A stretch of DNA of 62,155 nucleotides, from positions 18,605,872 through 18,668,026 of the forward strand of contig NC_087068.1 of the NCBI RefSeq assembly GCF_963678635.1, in the 5' to 3' direction. Below the pieces are notes generated by a model. That model was not told the DNA's origin. It worked only from the letters and a program-made list of their open reading frames with translations, and made no database searches. This document shows, in pieces, positions 1 to 11,100 of this stretch. This stretch comes from Symsagittifera roscoffensis (lineage: Eukaryota > Xenacoelomorpha > Acoela > Convolutidae). A program made the position numbers and the translations under genes. Every line of letters starts with the position of its first letter. Positions within the stretch are counted from its first letter, which is position 1.

Positions 1-160
1 AATTACCGACACCTCTGGATTAGCGAAACAGGAAGTGTTTCAAGTTGCCAAAATTATTACCCTTCCGGATTATCACCCTTCTGGAATATTGAAACAAGAA
101 TCGTTTTGGATTAGCAAAAAAGCAGTCCTTCATGGTGCAGTTTTTTTGTAGTTTTTGAAG
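1..160 (+). repeat. Dispersed repeat, copy 1 (partner at 2908-3097)
   Basis: This segment recurs in direct orientation near 2908-3097. Both contain the phrases 'ggattagcgaaacaggaag' and 'agcagtccttcatggtgcag'. The second copy carries extra sequence in the middle, so the two have diverged by indels as well as substitutions. The motif 'cccttccggatt' recurs several times between 2,600 and 3,000, which suggests a short-unit satellite-like family. No coding signal is convincing. Confidence 0.75.
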
Positions 161-189
161 ACTGTTGGTTGAAGTTCTCTCTCGTTCTT

Positions 190-1263
190 TATGCGACCCC
201 TTGAGCTTGTTCTGCCACATCTAGGTCATCAAAATTGTTCACCAGGGTCTGAGTCTGTCTCTTTTTTGGTATTAAGCAAACTGTCGAGAGCCCCGAGTGT
301 CTGCTTTTTTTTTCAATTTTTAAGAATCTTCATGTCGACACTCAAGCGTTATTGTCTTCGATCAATTTCACGAGTCAACTTCGATATTTTCTTAGCCCGA
401 CACTCATCTTTCCTCTCCTCAATCATTTGTTTCTCTTCTCATTTCGACTGGTTTCTTGTTCGACCCGAAACATTTATTCTCTTAAAATCTCGCGTTCTCC
501 AAGGACTGCTCTTTCAATTTCACTCATCTTGATAGAAAGCTGCTGCTCTTCACCATTTTTTTCCAAAACTATCGATAAGGCTTCGTCCACTGTGATTCCA
601 TCGCCAGCCAAGAGCCGTATGAGAGATGGTGTTATTCATGTTGTGATGGGTAACTCAGTATTCATCGAGACTCCTGTCACATCTCTATCAATCTCCCTCA
701 CCTTTTACAACCAGTATGGTTGTGAAATCGTGTTCACACCAGCGTGGTTGCCCGACGCAAACGTTGTTGAAAACTCACTGGTTTCCTGCATGTCATTTGA
801 AGCTGTACTGCTCGTCTTGGCCGTTCCGAAACACTCTGAGGTGCCATTTCATGTTGCAACAGATAATTACTCTCCGTGAGTTGAAATGTCGAGGCTTAAT
901 TTTGATCCGCAGTCTCCATCATCTTCCTTTACATTATTGGCTTCTGCTAGCTGGCCTGTTTCATCATCGACCCCAGATCCCATTGTGAACGGGAAGATGA
1001 TTCCAGAGTGTTTCTTAGCCTCATAGAAAAAAAGAAGTGACACCAATTGTGTGGTGCTCTTCGACTCACAGCAGAGTCCCTGGTTGAACTCTCAAACGCA
1101 AGCTTTTCAATTGAGATGTTGGGCAGCTCCGACATCTTTTCTCGATCCTATGATTCAGTTGAAACTGCAAAGTCATGTCCTTATTCCGCTTGAGTCGACT
1201 CCCTCATCAACCGTGTCGTCGTACCTTCATCGGTTGCCCGTTTTTAAGGCTCTTCCACATTGA
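190..1263 (+). other. Coding-like but unrecognised stretch, probably a decayed element
   Basis: Overlapping open frames of 113, 175, 90 and 70 codons lie on the plus strand, and the sequence is less AT-rich than its surroundings. No single frame stays open through the stretch and I recognise no domain motif in either strand. The stretch lies between two copies of the 1-160 dispersed repeat. A decayed mobile-element coding region is the simplest reading, but chance open frames are possible. Confidence 0.25.
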
Positions 1264-1629
1264 GTGGACTTCAATTTGCTGTGGTTTCTATTTTCCTTCA
1301 ATGATATTCTGACCAAGAGCTATCAATCAATTAATATGTTCTTGAATTGTCTAGACTCATTCTAACTGATTACTGTTTTTCGGTCACTTTCTCAGGCAAC
1401 TAAACATTTGTTCCATGCAAATTTAGGATAATACTAACACAAAACGGTTTTTTTAGAGGTGACCAAAAAACTGACTATACTTTGATCAATAAAACGGGGT
1501 TTCAACCTATGTACAGCAGCAAGCAGTTGATTGTTGAAAAAATGCACAACAAGATGATTTCAATTGGTTTTTTGAAATATAAAACATGTGCTATCAAGTT
1601 TGAGAGAAAAAAAATTTAGTTGAGTTTTG

Positions 1630-1705
1630 CGACACAGTTGCGATTTGAACCTCGTAGTACAGTTGCGAAATCGTAGTACTGTTGCGATTTGAACCTCAAA
1701 CGCAT
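1630..1705 (+). repeat. Short tandem repeat around 'cagttgcgatttgaacctc'
   Basis: The phrase 'gttgcgatttgaacctc' occurs twice about 50 bases apart, with 'gtagtac' plus 'gttgcga' repeated in between. This is a small local minisatellite with no other feature in it. Confidence 0.6.
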
Positions 1706-1729
1706 TTCTAAATACACATTTTTCTTTTA

Positions 1730-2575
1730 TAATGCCCCACTAAACAGGCAAAGCTTAAGTTATTTGTTGTTTACCTCAAACAAGTGTCTATTGCATCCGC
1801 CGAGTACTTATCTGCCACCGGATTGCCCGATCCAGTCCTAATACAACCACCATGGCAACCATTCCTCCGCCAAATAAATGGTTTTCAATTATTATCCAAA
1901 AAATTAAAGAGTTGTTTGATGTTTTGACAAAGAATAGCAATTCTTCGGGTTTAAATTTGGTTTGATCTGATGTTAGTACCTTTAAAGTTTTTTTCAAGAT
2001 CAGTTCAAAAAGCAGTTACTAGATCTTGTTGAAATTGATCTAGTTTATGTTCTAACTTCTTTAAATAGGTCTTTATAAATTGTTCTTAAGTGTTCTCACT
2101 GCAACTCTCCATTAGAATTTTTGCTTCTCGAACGGCGAAGGGTCGATTTTCCATGCCCCACTAAACAGACAAAGCTTAAGTTAGTTGTTCTTCATCTCAA
2201 GCGAGTGTCTATTGCATCCGTTGGGTACTTAACCGCCACCAGATTTCCCAATCCAGTCCTACCGAAACCACCAGGGCAACCATTCCTACGCCAAATAAAT
2301 GGTTTCCAATGACTATCCAAAAACTTTAGGAGTCCTATGATGATTTGACTAAGAGTAGCAAATCTTCGGGTTCAAATTTGTTTTGATCTGATGTTATTAC
2401 ATTTAGTGTTTTTTTTTAAGATCAATTCACAAAGCAGTTACTAGATCTTGTTGAAATTGATCCGGTTTGAGTTCTGACTTTCTTAAACTGTTCTTTATAA
2501 ATTGTTTTTAAGTGTTCTCATTGCAACTCTCCGATAGATTTTCTGCTTTTCGAATGGTGAAGGGTCAATTTTTCC
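1730..2575 (+). repeat. Two-copy tandem duplication, ~422-bp unit
   Basis: Unit 1 (about 1730-2152) and unit 2 (about 2153-2575) both begin with 'tgccccactaaacag' and run in parallel through 'gcagttactagatcttgttg' to 'gaagggtc'. By eye they are about 85% identical, with scattered substitutions and small indels, so the duplication is old. The short open frames on either strand match each other across the units only as repeat shadows. Confidence 0.8.
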
Positions 2576-2907
2576 ACGCTTTTGGATCAGCACTCGCGTT
2601 TATGTATTTTGAAGGGTCTATTTTTGCCCGTTCCGGATCGAAGTTTGCGTTAAGGTAGGCTGGAGGGTTTAAGTTCCTACTCCTCCAGTTTGACGATTTT
2701 TGGCCTGATTTGAGACCATTCCGGACATACGAAATAGGGACATTGCCTCCGTTTTGTCAACTTCGATACCCTTCCGGATTGGCGCAGGAGTTACTCTTCC
2801 GGATGGTGTCTTCGAGAACCTTTCAGATTGTTGAAATAGGGACCCCTCAAGATTGGCAAATATGGGACCCTTCCGGATTGGTGTAACTGGGAATAGTACA
2901 TGATGGT

Positions 2908-3097
2908 GAATTACCGACGACACCTCTGGATTAGCGAAACAGGAAGTGTTTCAAGTTGGCAAAATTATCACCCTTCCGGATTGGTGCTCTTCGAGATAGG
3001 CAAAAGTGGGATCACTCTGGAATATCGAAACAAGGACCGTTTTGGATTAGCGAAAAAGCAGTCCTTCATGGTGCAGTTTTTTTGTAGTTTTTTGAAA
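2908..3097 (+). repeat. Dispersed repeat, copy 2
   Basis: This is the direct-orientation partner of the repeat at 1-160, longer by an internal stretch with another 'cttccggatt' motif. It ends in the same T-rich 'gtgcagtttttttgtag' tail. The following 3,100-3,790 is AT-rich and I see nothing identifiable in it. Confidence 0.75.
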
Positions 3098-3794
3098 ATT
3101 CGTGTCTACGTTCGTTTGATTTATTCTTTATGTTTTTATCTTTTCTTCAATGAGCGTAACTAGATCAACAAATTATTTTATGAAAACTCAAAAATTTTGA
3201 AAATTATATCACTACATTTAGTTTCATCAAACGGTATAGAGACTTGTTCGGACTGTTTTTTTCCACTTAGTTTAGTTCAATTATGATTTAATTCAATAGA
3301 TTACTTATTCTCAACAGTATGATAAAAAGATTTATCTCAAAGTTTGCGTTTTCTAGGTGGGTCAAAATATCATAAACTTAATTTTTTGTCTGTAAGTTGT
3401 TAGTTTTGTCAAAGGACGCATTGAAAAATTAATACCAGTAATAAAATACTGGAATTTAAAAGTTATACAGTTCAGGAATCAATAATTATACAAAGGATGG
3501 TGCTAAACTAAAAAATTAACAACTCATTCAGAGGCCACTTCAGTCCTCCCCCTTTCTGATTTCGTGTTTTCTGTCCCAAAATGATACAAAATTTCTTAGC
3601 CTCACACAAAAGTCGATTAACTTGAATTATTAACCCTAAAGTACAGGTACATATGTGACCATTAGAACAAAAGAAACCATCTTGATTATATCATATTTTT
3701 TAAAAAAACTTTCCTTTTTATATACCATGATAGGTTTGGTGTTTGGTTTTCAAGTATCCTTAGTTGTTTTGGCCTTTACCGCTCAATCAATGAC

Positions 3795-4005
3795 GGTGCA
3801 TCCTATCCCCCACCTTCTAGATCACAGAACTAAATTGAGGACCCTGGAAGGCTAGTCAGACTACCCTTTCGGCTGCCAGTTAAATGCCTTAGTGAGACGA
3901 TTCACTCAGCGCGGAGGCAATTTTTGGAACAAAAACTGACCTTAGTGTTACGAATAACAACCAGGAGTGCCATGAAAATTCAATTAATATATTCGCCGGT
4001 ACACA
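3795..4005 (+). repeat. Diverged dispersed repeat shared with 28,430-28,690
   Basis: The two places share an ordered set of short matches: a 'gcgcgga' block, 'ccaggag' followed by 'gcc', and an AT-rich run ending in 'attcgcc'. The match is gapped and far from exact. Both copies have the same orientation. The GC-richer core differs from the surrounding DNA, which suits an old transposon remnant. I cannot assign a class. Confidence 0.35.
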
Positions 4006-4029
4006 ACGACTAAAACTCAAAAAAAAACT

Positions 4030-5790
4030 AAGTTTCGCCTGAAGAATTAAACTGCAAATTAAAATAAACTTAATGATTGGCTAGTGCCAGCGTTGAGTTC
4101 TACGTATTTTTACAAACCATTTCTACCTATGCCAATTCATGGAATCTTTTGTCGTATCGATTCAAAGAATGTGTTAAGTTTTATAGACCATTGGCCAAAC
4201 TAAACATGTAAACTAAGTTAATGCAACTTCATTGAGCTTATGTCTGTGTCTTTTTATCTGCCTGCTACGCAGTCACTCCTAAATTCATAGCTATAAATTT
4301 TTTATAAATCTATTCTTCTTTTTAGAGAAGATAAAATTTTCCCCATTCCTTGGAAGAGGATCGCTAGTTTCCTAACTCTTAGCTCCTCTGTTTATGAGAA
4401 TGAAATTCAGTGTTGGTTAAATTAAATCCAGGACACATCTAGAGAACCATTTTTTTTTAAAAAGGGTGGTGTTCATTAGTTCAACGCTAGACCCTTCCAG
4501 TTTTTCAGTTTTTGTTGAAGAAGTGTCCTCTGCACCGCCAGATATGTTGCTCTCTTTTTCACAGCGTTCACGATCTGTAAAATAAGCTCGAAAACAATTG
4601 TAGCTCTACGATCATTACGTTTCGGATGGCTTCATTTTCTATTTTTTTTTCGGTTGAACGCAAGGCTCGTCGCTAGGCTTTTTTTTTGATTGAACGCAAG
4701 GCTCTTCATCACTGTGTTTCACGCTGTTTGTCGTGTTCTAATGAGTGCCAATCGTAGTTTCGTTTTTCGCGGTTTTTAGTTGACGCAAAAATAACTAGTG
4801 GTTACGTGTCATTCAAGTCAATTTGATATACTAAAAAAATTCGTTTTATTTTTTCTTTCTATTTTTTTAAGCTTTTGTTACAAATAATTTTCTTAATTTT
4901 TTCCACGTATCCTAAGCTTCTCTCTTTTTCGATTAAAGTCAGAACGCATGCTGGTCGAATGGCTCATTAAACAGCTTCATCTATCTACATCAACAGATAT
5001 TTTATCAGCGTTGTAATTGCCTTTTCCATTCGAACCTATTTGAAACTTGGTTGATTAACCAATGCCACAATAGTGGCAATATACTTTTCTAATACGTTAA
5101 AAACATAAATGAAACAGAATTTTTGGCATTTTTTTGTATCAGACCATTTTGGCTATTCTTCTGTAATCTGCGTCTTTCATACCTCGGCATTTAACGCAAT
5201 ACCAAACCAAGCTATCTTTTTGGGTCAGCAAAAGCATGCAGGCAAAAAGGGATTTAAAAAAAAAGAAAAAAAAATTTCAGTCAACGAATCCTAACGAAAT
5301 TGTTTCACCTAAAACTGGCTTTTTCGACGTCAGAATTTAGCCTTTTTCTAATTTCCACAAAAAAAATTATTAAGAAACAAATTTTTCAAAGTAATCATTT
5401 TGCTAACGATTGGCTTCAACTATAAATTGACCAACCAACATAATCTTTTTTTAATCGCTGTAATATGTGTCAGCAAGTTTTATGGGACTTTCTATCTTCT
5501 TAATTTCCTATTTCCTCGTTTGATGATCAACAGCTTGTTTACTGGGGCTTTCTATCTTCGTAATTTCCTATTTTCTCCTTTGATGATCAAATTCTATTAG
5601 TTTTGGTTCAAAGCGTAAAAAGCGTCTCATCAAAACTTTTTGGTTAAACACATTTCTACCAAAATTCGTCGGCTTAATTGCTAGCTTGTAAGTTTTTGTT
5701 TTAAAAGTAATTTGACGCTGGCAATCGTCTTCATCCACATGTTTTTCAAAACGATTTTTCATTCTTGACTTTTCATGAAACAAACAGTTT
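4030..5790 (+). repeat. Old diverged copy of the 5.8-8.2 kb segment
   Basis: From 'gcctgaagaa' near 4038 onward this stretch follows the order of landmarks found from about 5830: 'gttgagttctac', 'taaacatgtaaact', 'cattgagctta', 'cgcaaggctcgtc' and later 'caaattctattagtttt' with 'caaagcgtaaaaagcgt'. It differs by many substitutions and indels. It does not reach the Penelope-like part. It is therefore an older duplication that predates the near-identical pair downstream. Confidence 0.7.
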
Positions 5791-5894
5791 TAAGTTTTTA
5801 TCTTTGTCATATTTTCCAATTGTAGAAAACTTAAATCTGCCTGAAGAAATAGACTGAAAAAAAAGTAAACCTAATGAGTGACTAGCGTCAGGGT

Positions 5895-8231
5895 TGAGTT
5901 CTACGACGTATTTTTTCAAACCGCTTCTACCTATACCAATTGCTGGAGTCTTTTGTGTGTTAATTTATAAAGACCATCGGGCAAACTAAACATGTAAACT
6001 TGTTTATTGCAAGTTCATTGAGCTTACGTCTGTGTTTTATTATCCGTGTGCCACGCAATCACTCCTAAAATCATGGTTTTAAATCTTTTATAAATTTTCT
6101 TTTGGTCTCACAGAAGAGAAAATTTTCCCCATCCACGAAGGAGGATCGATATTTTTCTAACTCCTAGCTCCCCTGTTCATGAAAATGAAATTCGGTGTTG
6201 GTTAAATTGAAAAAAAGACATATCTAAAAAGCCAATTTTTTTTGAAAACCTCGTTCTTTATTCCAGCGATAGACCCTTCCGATTTCTCGGTTTTGTTGAA
6301 GAAGCCAGATATTTTGTTCTCTTTTTTTTCTCAGCCTTCACGATCTGTAATGTAAGCTTGATAACAATTGAAGCTCTATGAACATTACGTTATGGAAGGC
6401 TCATTTTCTTTTTTTTTGGTTGAACGCAAGGCTCGTCATTCGGCTTTTTGTTGGTTCAACGCAAGGCTCTTCCTTTTTGTTTTTGGGTCAGTGAGGGCAT
6501 GCAAGAAGGGATAAAAAAATTACGAAAAAATTTGAAAAAAAAATTTCGATCAACGAATTCGAACGAAGTTGTTTTACCTAAAACTGATCTTTTCGCGGCG
6601 CTTTTTAGCCCCTTCCTGATTTCGACACGTAAAAAAATATTATGAGCTGTATCTTTTGATCAACTAAATTGTTCAAAGTTATCAAAATTCCAGAAATTGG
6701 CTTTAACTATAAGTTGGCCGACCATCAATCCATTTTTTGCGGTAATAGCTGTCAACTAGATTTATGGGGCTTTCTATCTTTGATGACCAAATTCTATTAG
6801 TTTTGCTTCAAAGCGTAAAAAGCGTTTCATCAAAATTTTTGACTAAACACATTTCTACCAAATTTTGTCGGCTGAATTGCTACCTTCTAAGTTTTAGTTT
6901 TAAAAGTAATTTGACGCTGACAATCGCCTTCAGTCACATGTTTTTCAAAACGACTTTTCATTTTTGACATATCGATTCATATTTTGCAAGTGTGTAAGAA
7001 CGAAGCATCTTTCACTTGTATATGTTTTCATGATTTTTTTCTCAATAAAACTCATTAAATGCCCTATTGACTACAGATGATGCTAGCTTACAAATTTATG
7101 CTTTTATGGATGCAAAAAAAAAGGTTTATGTTCCTTAACCGAATTTTTAAATGTTCACTCAAACGGTTTTGCATCAGGTTCTTGCGTCAGGACCAAATTT
7201 TTTCTACAAGATTTACAGATTAATCAAAGACCTGGAAAGATCTGAAAAAAAGGACAAACACGTCTCGAAAATGCTCCATTGTTTTTATTGGTTGTTATTC
7301 CTTAATTGTTATAAATTTTTGGTTTTGGGACTTTTTTCAGTTCTAACATGTACGTTTTACGATTTTTAGCCACGTAATACATGAACTTTTGAACTCCATT
7401 TTCAGCGTTAGTTCCCTGCTTCTTAATTCATTGCACGTGTTGGTTTTCTGCCTTTCCCTCAAAACTTGCACAGCTTTAGTGTGAGTAGCTTATGAGTGTT
7501 GCAAGTTTTTTCTATAATCTATGACTTCAGCTCAGCGGTACCGCCTTCCTCGTTCCTGCATTCTAGTAACTGCTGTCCTACTGGGGAGTCCTCATTGCGG
7601 TGTTCGTCAATCCTCTTGGTTAAATGTTGCACTGTATGGCTGACATAGGTGGAGTTACGTACACTACATGTAAGAATAAACATCACTTTGGATCTCAGTT
7701 CACGTGTAAGGGGTTGCAAGCAAGTTTTTAGCGTTCTTTTGTATAATTTTTCGTGCCCGGATGTTTGCCGCACCTTTGCAGCTAACAGTGGCGATGGATT
7801 ACCTCGATATTGCATTGTCAAAAAGTAATTTTATAAGTTCAATTCAAACAAGCGTGTAATGCACCTCCGTTGCTTTTTTACTACTCATAAAAACGTTTAT
7901 AAATGAAATAAGATCCGCATCCTATGGGTGTACTCTGATAGCACCCAATTCAAGAGTTAGTTATTTCAAATTGTGTTAGGCGTTCTTGTATTCAATTTTC
8001 GTAAAAATCAGAATTTTTTGAAATTTTTTTTGAAGGTATTTGATAAATTTTGAACTTAAATTAAAAATGTCTAATCTGGGAAATTAAAACGAAGTGAACA
8101 GTAGCATTTGGATGCAAGGTTCGCTGCTCTTCAGAGTAATCTCAGAGTACCGAACTACAGCGTTGGAAATTTCAAATATTGTGATCCTTCGTAAACTACA
8201 AGGATAAGAAGTGAGCAGTTGAACTTTGAGG
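5895..8231 (+). repeat. 2,337-bp segmental tandem duplication, unit 1
   Basis: The unit begins at 'tgagttctacgacg' and is repeated immediately downstream at a constant offset of 2,337 bases. Reading the two units side by side I find only a few single-base differences: near 5970/8307, near 6391/8728 and near 7774/10111. Both unit ends sit on a short 'tgag' microhomology. The unit contains AT-rich non-coding DNA and a decayed GIY-YIG endonuclease fragment on the minus strand. Confidence 0.95.
7519..7821 (-). pseudogene. Penelope-like element fragment, GIY-YIG endonuclease domain
   Basis: A 100-codon minus-strand frame carries the C-terminal GIY-YIG endonuclease pattern of Penelope-like retroelements. 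It has a hydrophobic strand ending in LTC, then STYVSHTVQHL, then RIDEH, and a final SPVGQQLLEC block. Known relatives have YVG where this copy has YVS, so a conserved glycine is lost. I see no reverse transcriptase upstream (higher coordinates), so this is a 3'-end fragment. In live elements this nuclease nicks target DNA for target-primed reverse transcription. The fragment lies inside unit 1 of the 2,337-bp duplication. The family assignment rests on motif recognition without a search. Confidence 0.7.
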
Positions 8232-10568
8232 TGAGTTCTACGACGTATTTTTTCAAACCGCTTCTACCTATACCAATTGCTGGAGTCTTTTGTGTGTTAA
8301 ATTATAAAGACCATCGGGCAAACTAAACATGTAAACTTGTTTATTGCAAGTTCATTGAGCTTACGTCTGTGTTTTATTATCCGTGTGCCACGCAATCACT
8401 CCTAAAATCATGGTTTTAAATCTTTTATAAATTTTCTTTTGGTCTCACAGAAGAGAAAATTTTCCCCATCCACGAAGGAGGATCGATATTTTTCTAACTC
8501 CTAGCTCCCCTGTTCATGAAAATGAAATTCGGTGTTGGTTAAATTGAAAAAAAGACATATCTAAAAAGCCAATTTTTTTTGAAAACCTCGTTCTTTATTC
8601 CAGCGATAGACCCTTCCGATTTCTCGGTTTTGTTGAAGAAGCCAGATATTTTGTTCTCTTTTTTTTCTCAGCCTTCACGATCTGTAATGTAAGCTTGATA
8701 ACAATTGAAGCTCTATGAACATTACGTAATGGAAGGCTCATTTTCTTTTTTTTTGGTTGAACGCAAGGCTCGTCATTCGGCTTTTTGTTGGTTCAACGCA
8801 AGGCTCTTCCTTTTTGTTTTTGGGTCAGTGAGGGCATGCAAGAAGGGATAAAAAAATTACGAAAAAATTTGAAAAAAAAATTTCGATCAACGAATTCGAA
8901 CGAAGTTGTTTTACCTAAAACTGATCTTTTCGCGGCGCTTTTTAGCCCCTTCCTGATTTCGACACGTAAAAAAATATTATGAGCTGTATCTTTTGATCAA
9001 CTAAATTGTTCAAAGTTATCAAAATTCCAGAAATTGGCTTTAACTATAAGTTGGCCGACCATCAATCCATTTTTTGCGGTAATAGCTGTCAACTAGATTT
9101 ATGGGGCTTTCTATCTTTGATGACCAAATTCTATTAGTTTTGCTTCAAAGCGTAAAAAGCGTTTCATCAAAATTTTTGACTAAACACATTTCTACCAAAT
9201 TTTGTCGGCTGAATTGCTACCTTCTAAGTTTTAGTTTTAAAAGTAATTTGACGCTGACAATCGCCTTCAGTCACATGTTTTTCAAAACGACTTTTCATTT
9301 TTGACATATCGATTCATATTTTGCAAGTGTGTAAGAACGAAGCATCTTTCACTTGTATATGTTTTCATGATTTTTTTCTCAATAAAACTCATTAAATGCC
9401 CTATTGACTACAGATGATGCTAGCTTACAAATTTATGCTTTTATGGATGCAAAAAAAAAGGTTTATGTTCCTTAACCGAATTTTTAAATGTTCACTCAAA
9501 CGGTTTTGCATCAGGTTCTTGCGTCAGGACCAAATTTTTTCTACAAGATTTACAGATTAATCAAAGACCTGGAAAGATCTGAAAAAAAGGACAAACACGT
9601 CTCGAAAATGCTCCATTGTTTTTATTGGTTGTTATTCCTTAATTGTTATAAATTTTTGGTTTTGGGACTTTTTTCAGTTCTAACATGTACGTTTTACGAT
9701 TTTTAGCCACGTAATACATGAACTTTTGAACTCCATTTTCAGCGTTAGTTCCCTGCTTCTTAATTCATTGCACGTGTTGGTTTTCTGCCTTTCCCTCAAA
9801 ACTTGCACAGCTTTAGTGTGAGTAGCTTATGAGTGTTGCAAGTTTTTTCTATAATCTATGACTTCAGCTCAGCGGTACCGCCTTCCTCGTTCCTGCATTC
9901 TAGTAACTGCTGTCCTACTGGGGAGTCCTCATTGCGGTGTTCGTCAATCCTCTTGGTTAAATGTTGCACTGTATGGCTGACATAGGTGGAGTTACGTACA
10001 CTACATGTAAGAATAAACATCACTTTGGATCTCAGTTCACGTGTAAGGGGTTGCAAGCAAGTTTTTAGCGTTCTTTTGTATAATTTTTCGTGCCCGGATG
10101 TTTGCCGCACCTATGCAGCTAACAGTGGCGATGGATTACCTCGATATTGCATTGTCAAAAAGTAATTTTATAAGTTCAATTCAAACAAGCGTGTAATGCA
10201 CCTCCGTTGCTTTTTTACTACTCATAAAAACGTTTATAAATGAAATAAGATCCGCATCCTATGGGTGTACTCTGATAGCACCCAATTCAAGAGTTAGTTA
10301 TTTCAAATTGTGTTAGGCGTTCTTGTATTCAATTTTCGTAAAAATCAGAATTTTTTGAAATTTTTTTTGAAGGTATTTGATAAATTTTGAACTTAAATTA
10401 AAAATGTCTAATCTGGGAAATTAAAACGAAGTGAACAGTAGCATTTGGATGCAAGGTTCGCTGCTCTTCAGAGTAATCTCAGAGTACCGAACTACAGCGT
10501 TGGAAATTTCAAATATTGTGATCCTTCGTAAACTACAAGGATAAGAAGTGAGCAGTTGAACTTTGAGG
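8232..10568 (+). repeat. 2,337-bp segmental tandem duplication, unit 2
   Basis: This unit is a near-perfect copy of 5895-8231 in the same orientation. The right boundary is where unit 2 reads 'gaggtgagattcgc' while unit 1 runs into 'gaggtgagttctac', the start of unit 2. The extreme similarity implies a recent duplication, homogenisation, or an assembly artefact. Confidence 0.95.
9856..10158 (-). pseudogene. Penelope-like GIY-YIG fragment, duplicated copy with an added stop
   Basis: This is the second copy of the fragment at 7519-7821, with the same STYVSHTVQHL and SPVGQQLLEC blocks. One of the few differences between the duplication units falls here. An A-to-T change in the sense strand near 10,111 turns a lysine codon (AAG) into TAG, so the intact frame starts at 10,110 and has 84 codons. 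The mutation arose after the duplication or was not copied. It confirms that the fragment is not under coding constraint. Confidence 0.7.
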
Positions 10569-11100
10569 TGAGATTCGCAACCTCTGAGAGTACTTTGACA
10601 GCCCCCAAATACAGGTTAGGACTTTTGGCTTTGAAAAAGTTTTCAACTTTCAATCTTCTCAAACACTTCTGAAAAAATCGCATAAACCGACATGTTTAAA
10701 AACTAAAAAGAATTGAGCAGCCATATTTGGAGATAAAGTCCGCAACTCTTGGCAATAACTTTGGAGAAACCCATCTTAGAAATGCGAACTTCAAGTTAAG
10801 GAGATTTTTATATGTAATTCCTTTTAAAGAAAAATTCCCCAACAAACGTCACATCTAGGAAAATAAGAGCATTTGAGCAGTCGATTTTAGACGCAAAGCT
10901 TACAACTTAAAGCTCCTGAAAGTACTCTTAAAGAATCCAACAACATGTTTGAAATATTAATTTTTTTTTTCAATTAAAAAAAAAAATTCTGAAAAATTAA
11001 AAAAGGAATCATATAAAGCGTAAAATCTGGAAAAGTACAAAGGTTTGAGCAAAAGGCGCAATCGTGCGGGTATTTTGACTACTGGGTTGCTTATTATAAA
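10440..11100 (+). repeat. ~163-bp period degenerate tandem repeat (orientation A)
   Basis: The landmark 'gcaaagttcgcaactct' and close variants recurs at about 10,448, 10,564, 10,729, 10,888 and 11,048. The spacings are mostly near 160. Copies also share 'gagcagtc' and 'agtactctt/tttgacagcccc' blocks. The reverse complement of the same family forms the array at 31.7-32.5 kb. The short open frame on the minus strand at 10,492-10,683 is repeat-derived, since a similar peptide appears in the other array. Confidence 0.75.

Noticed and set aside
8785-9706. Frames of 65, 67 and 72 codons repeated exactly in both duplication units
   Set aside because: Their identity comes from the recent DNA duplication, not protein conservation; they are T-rich with no motif.
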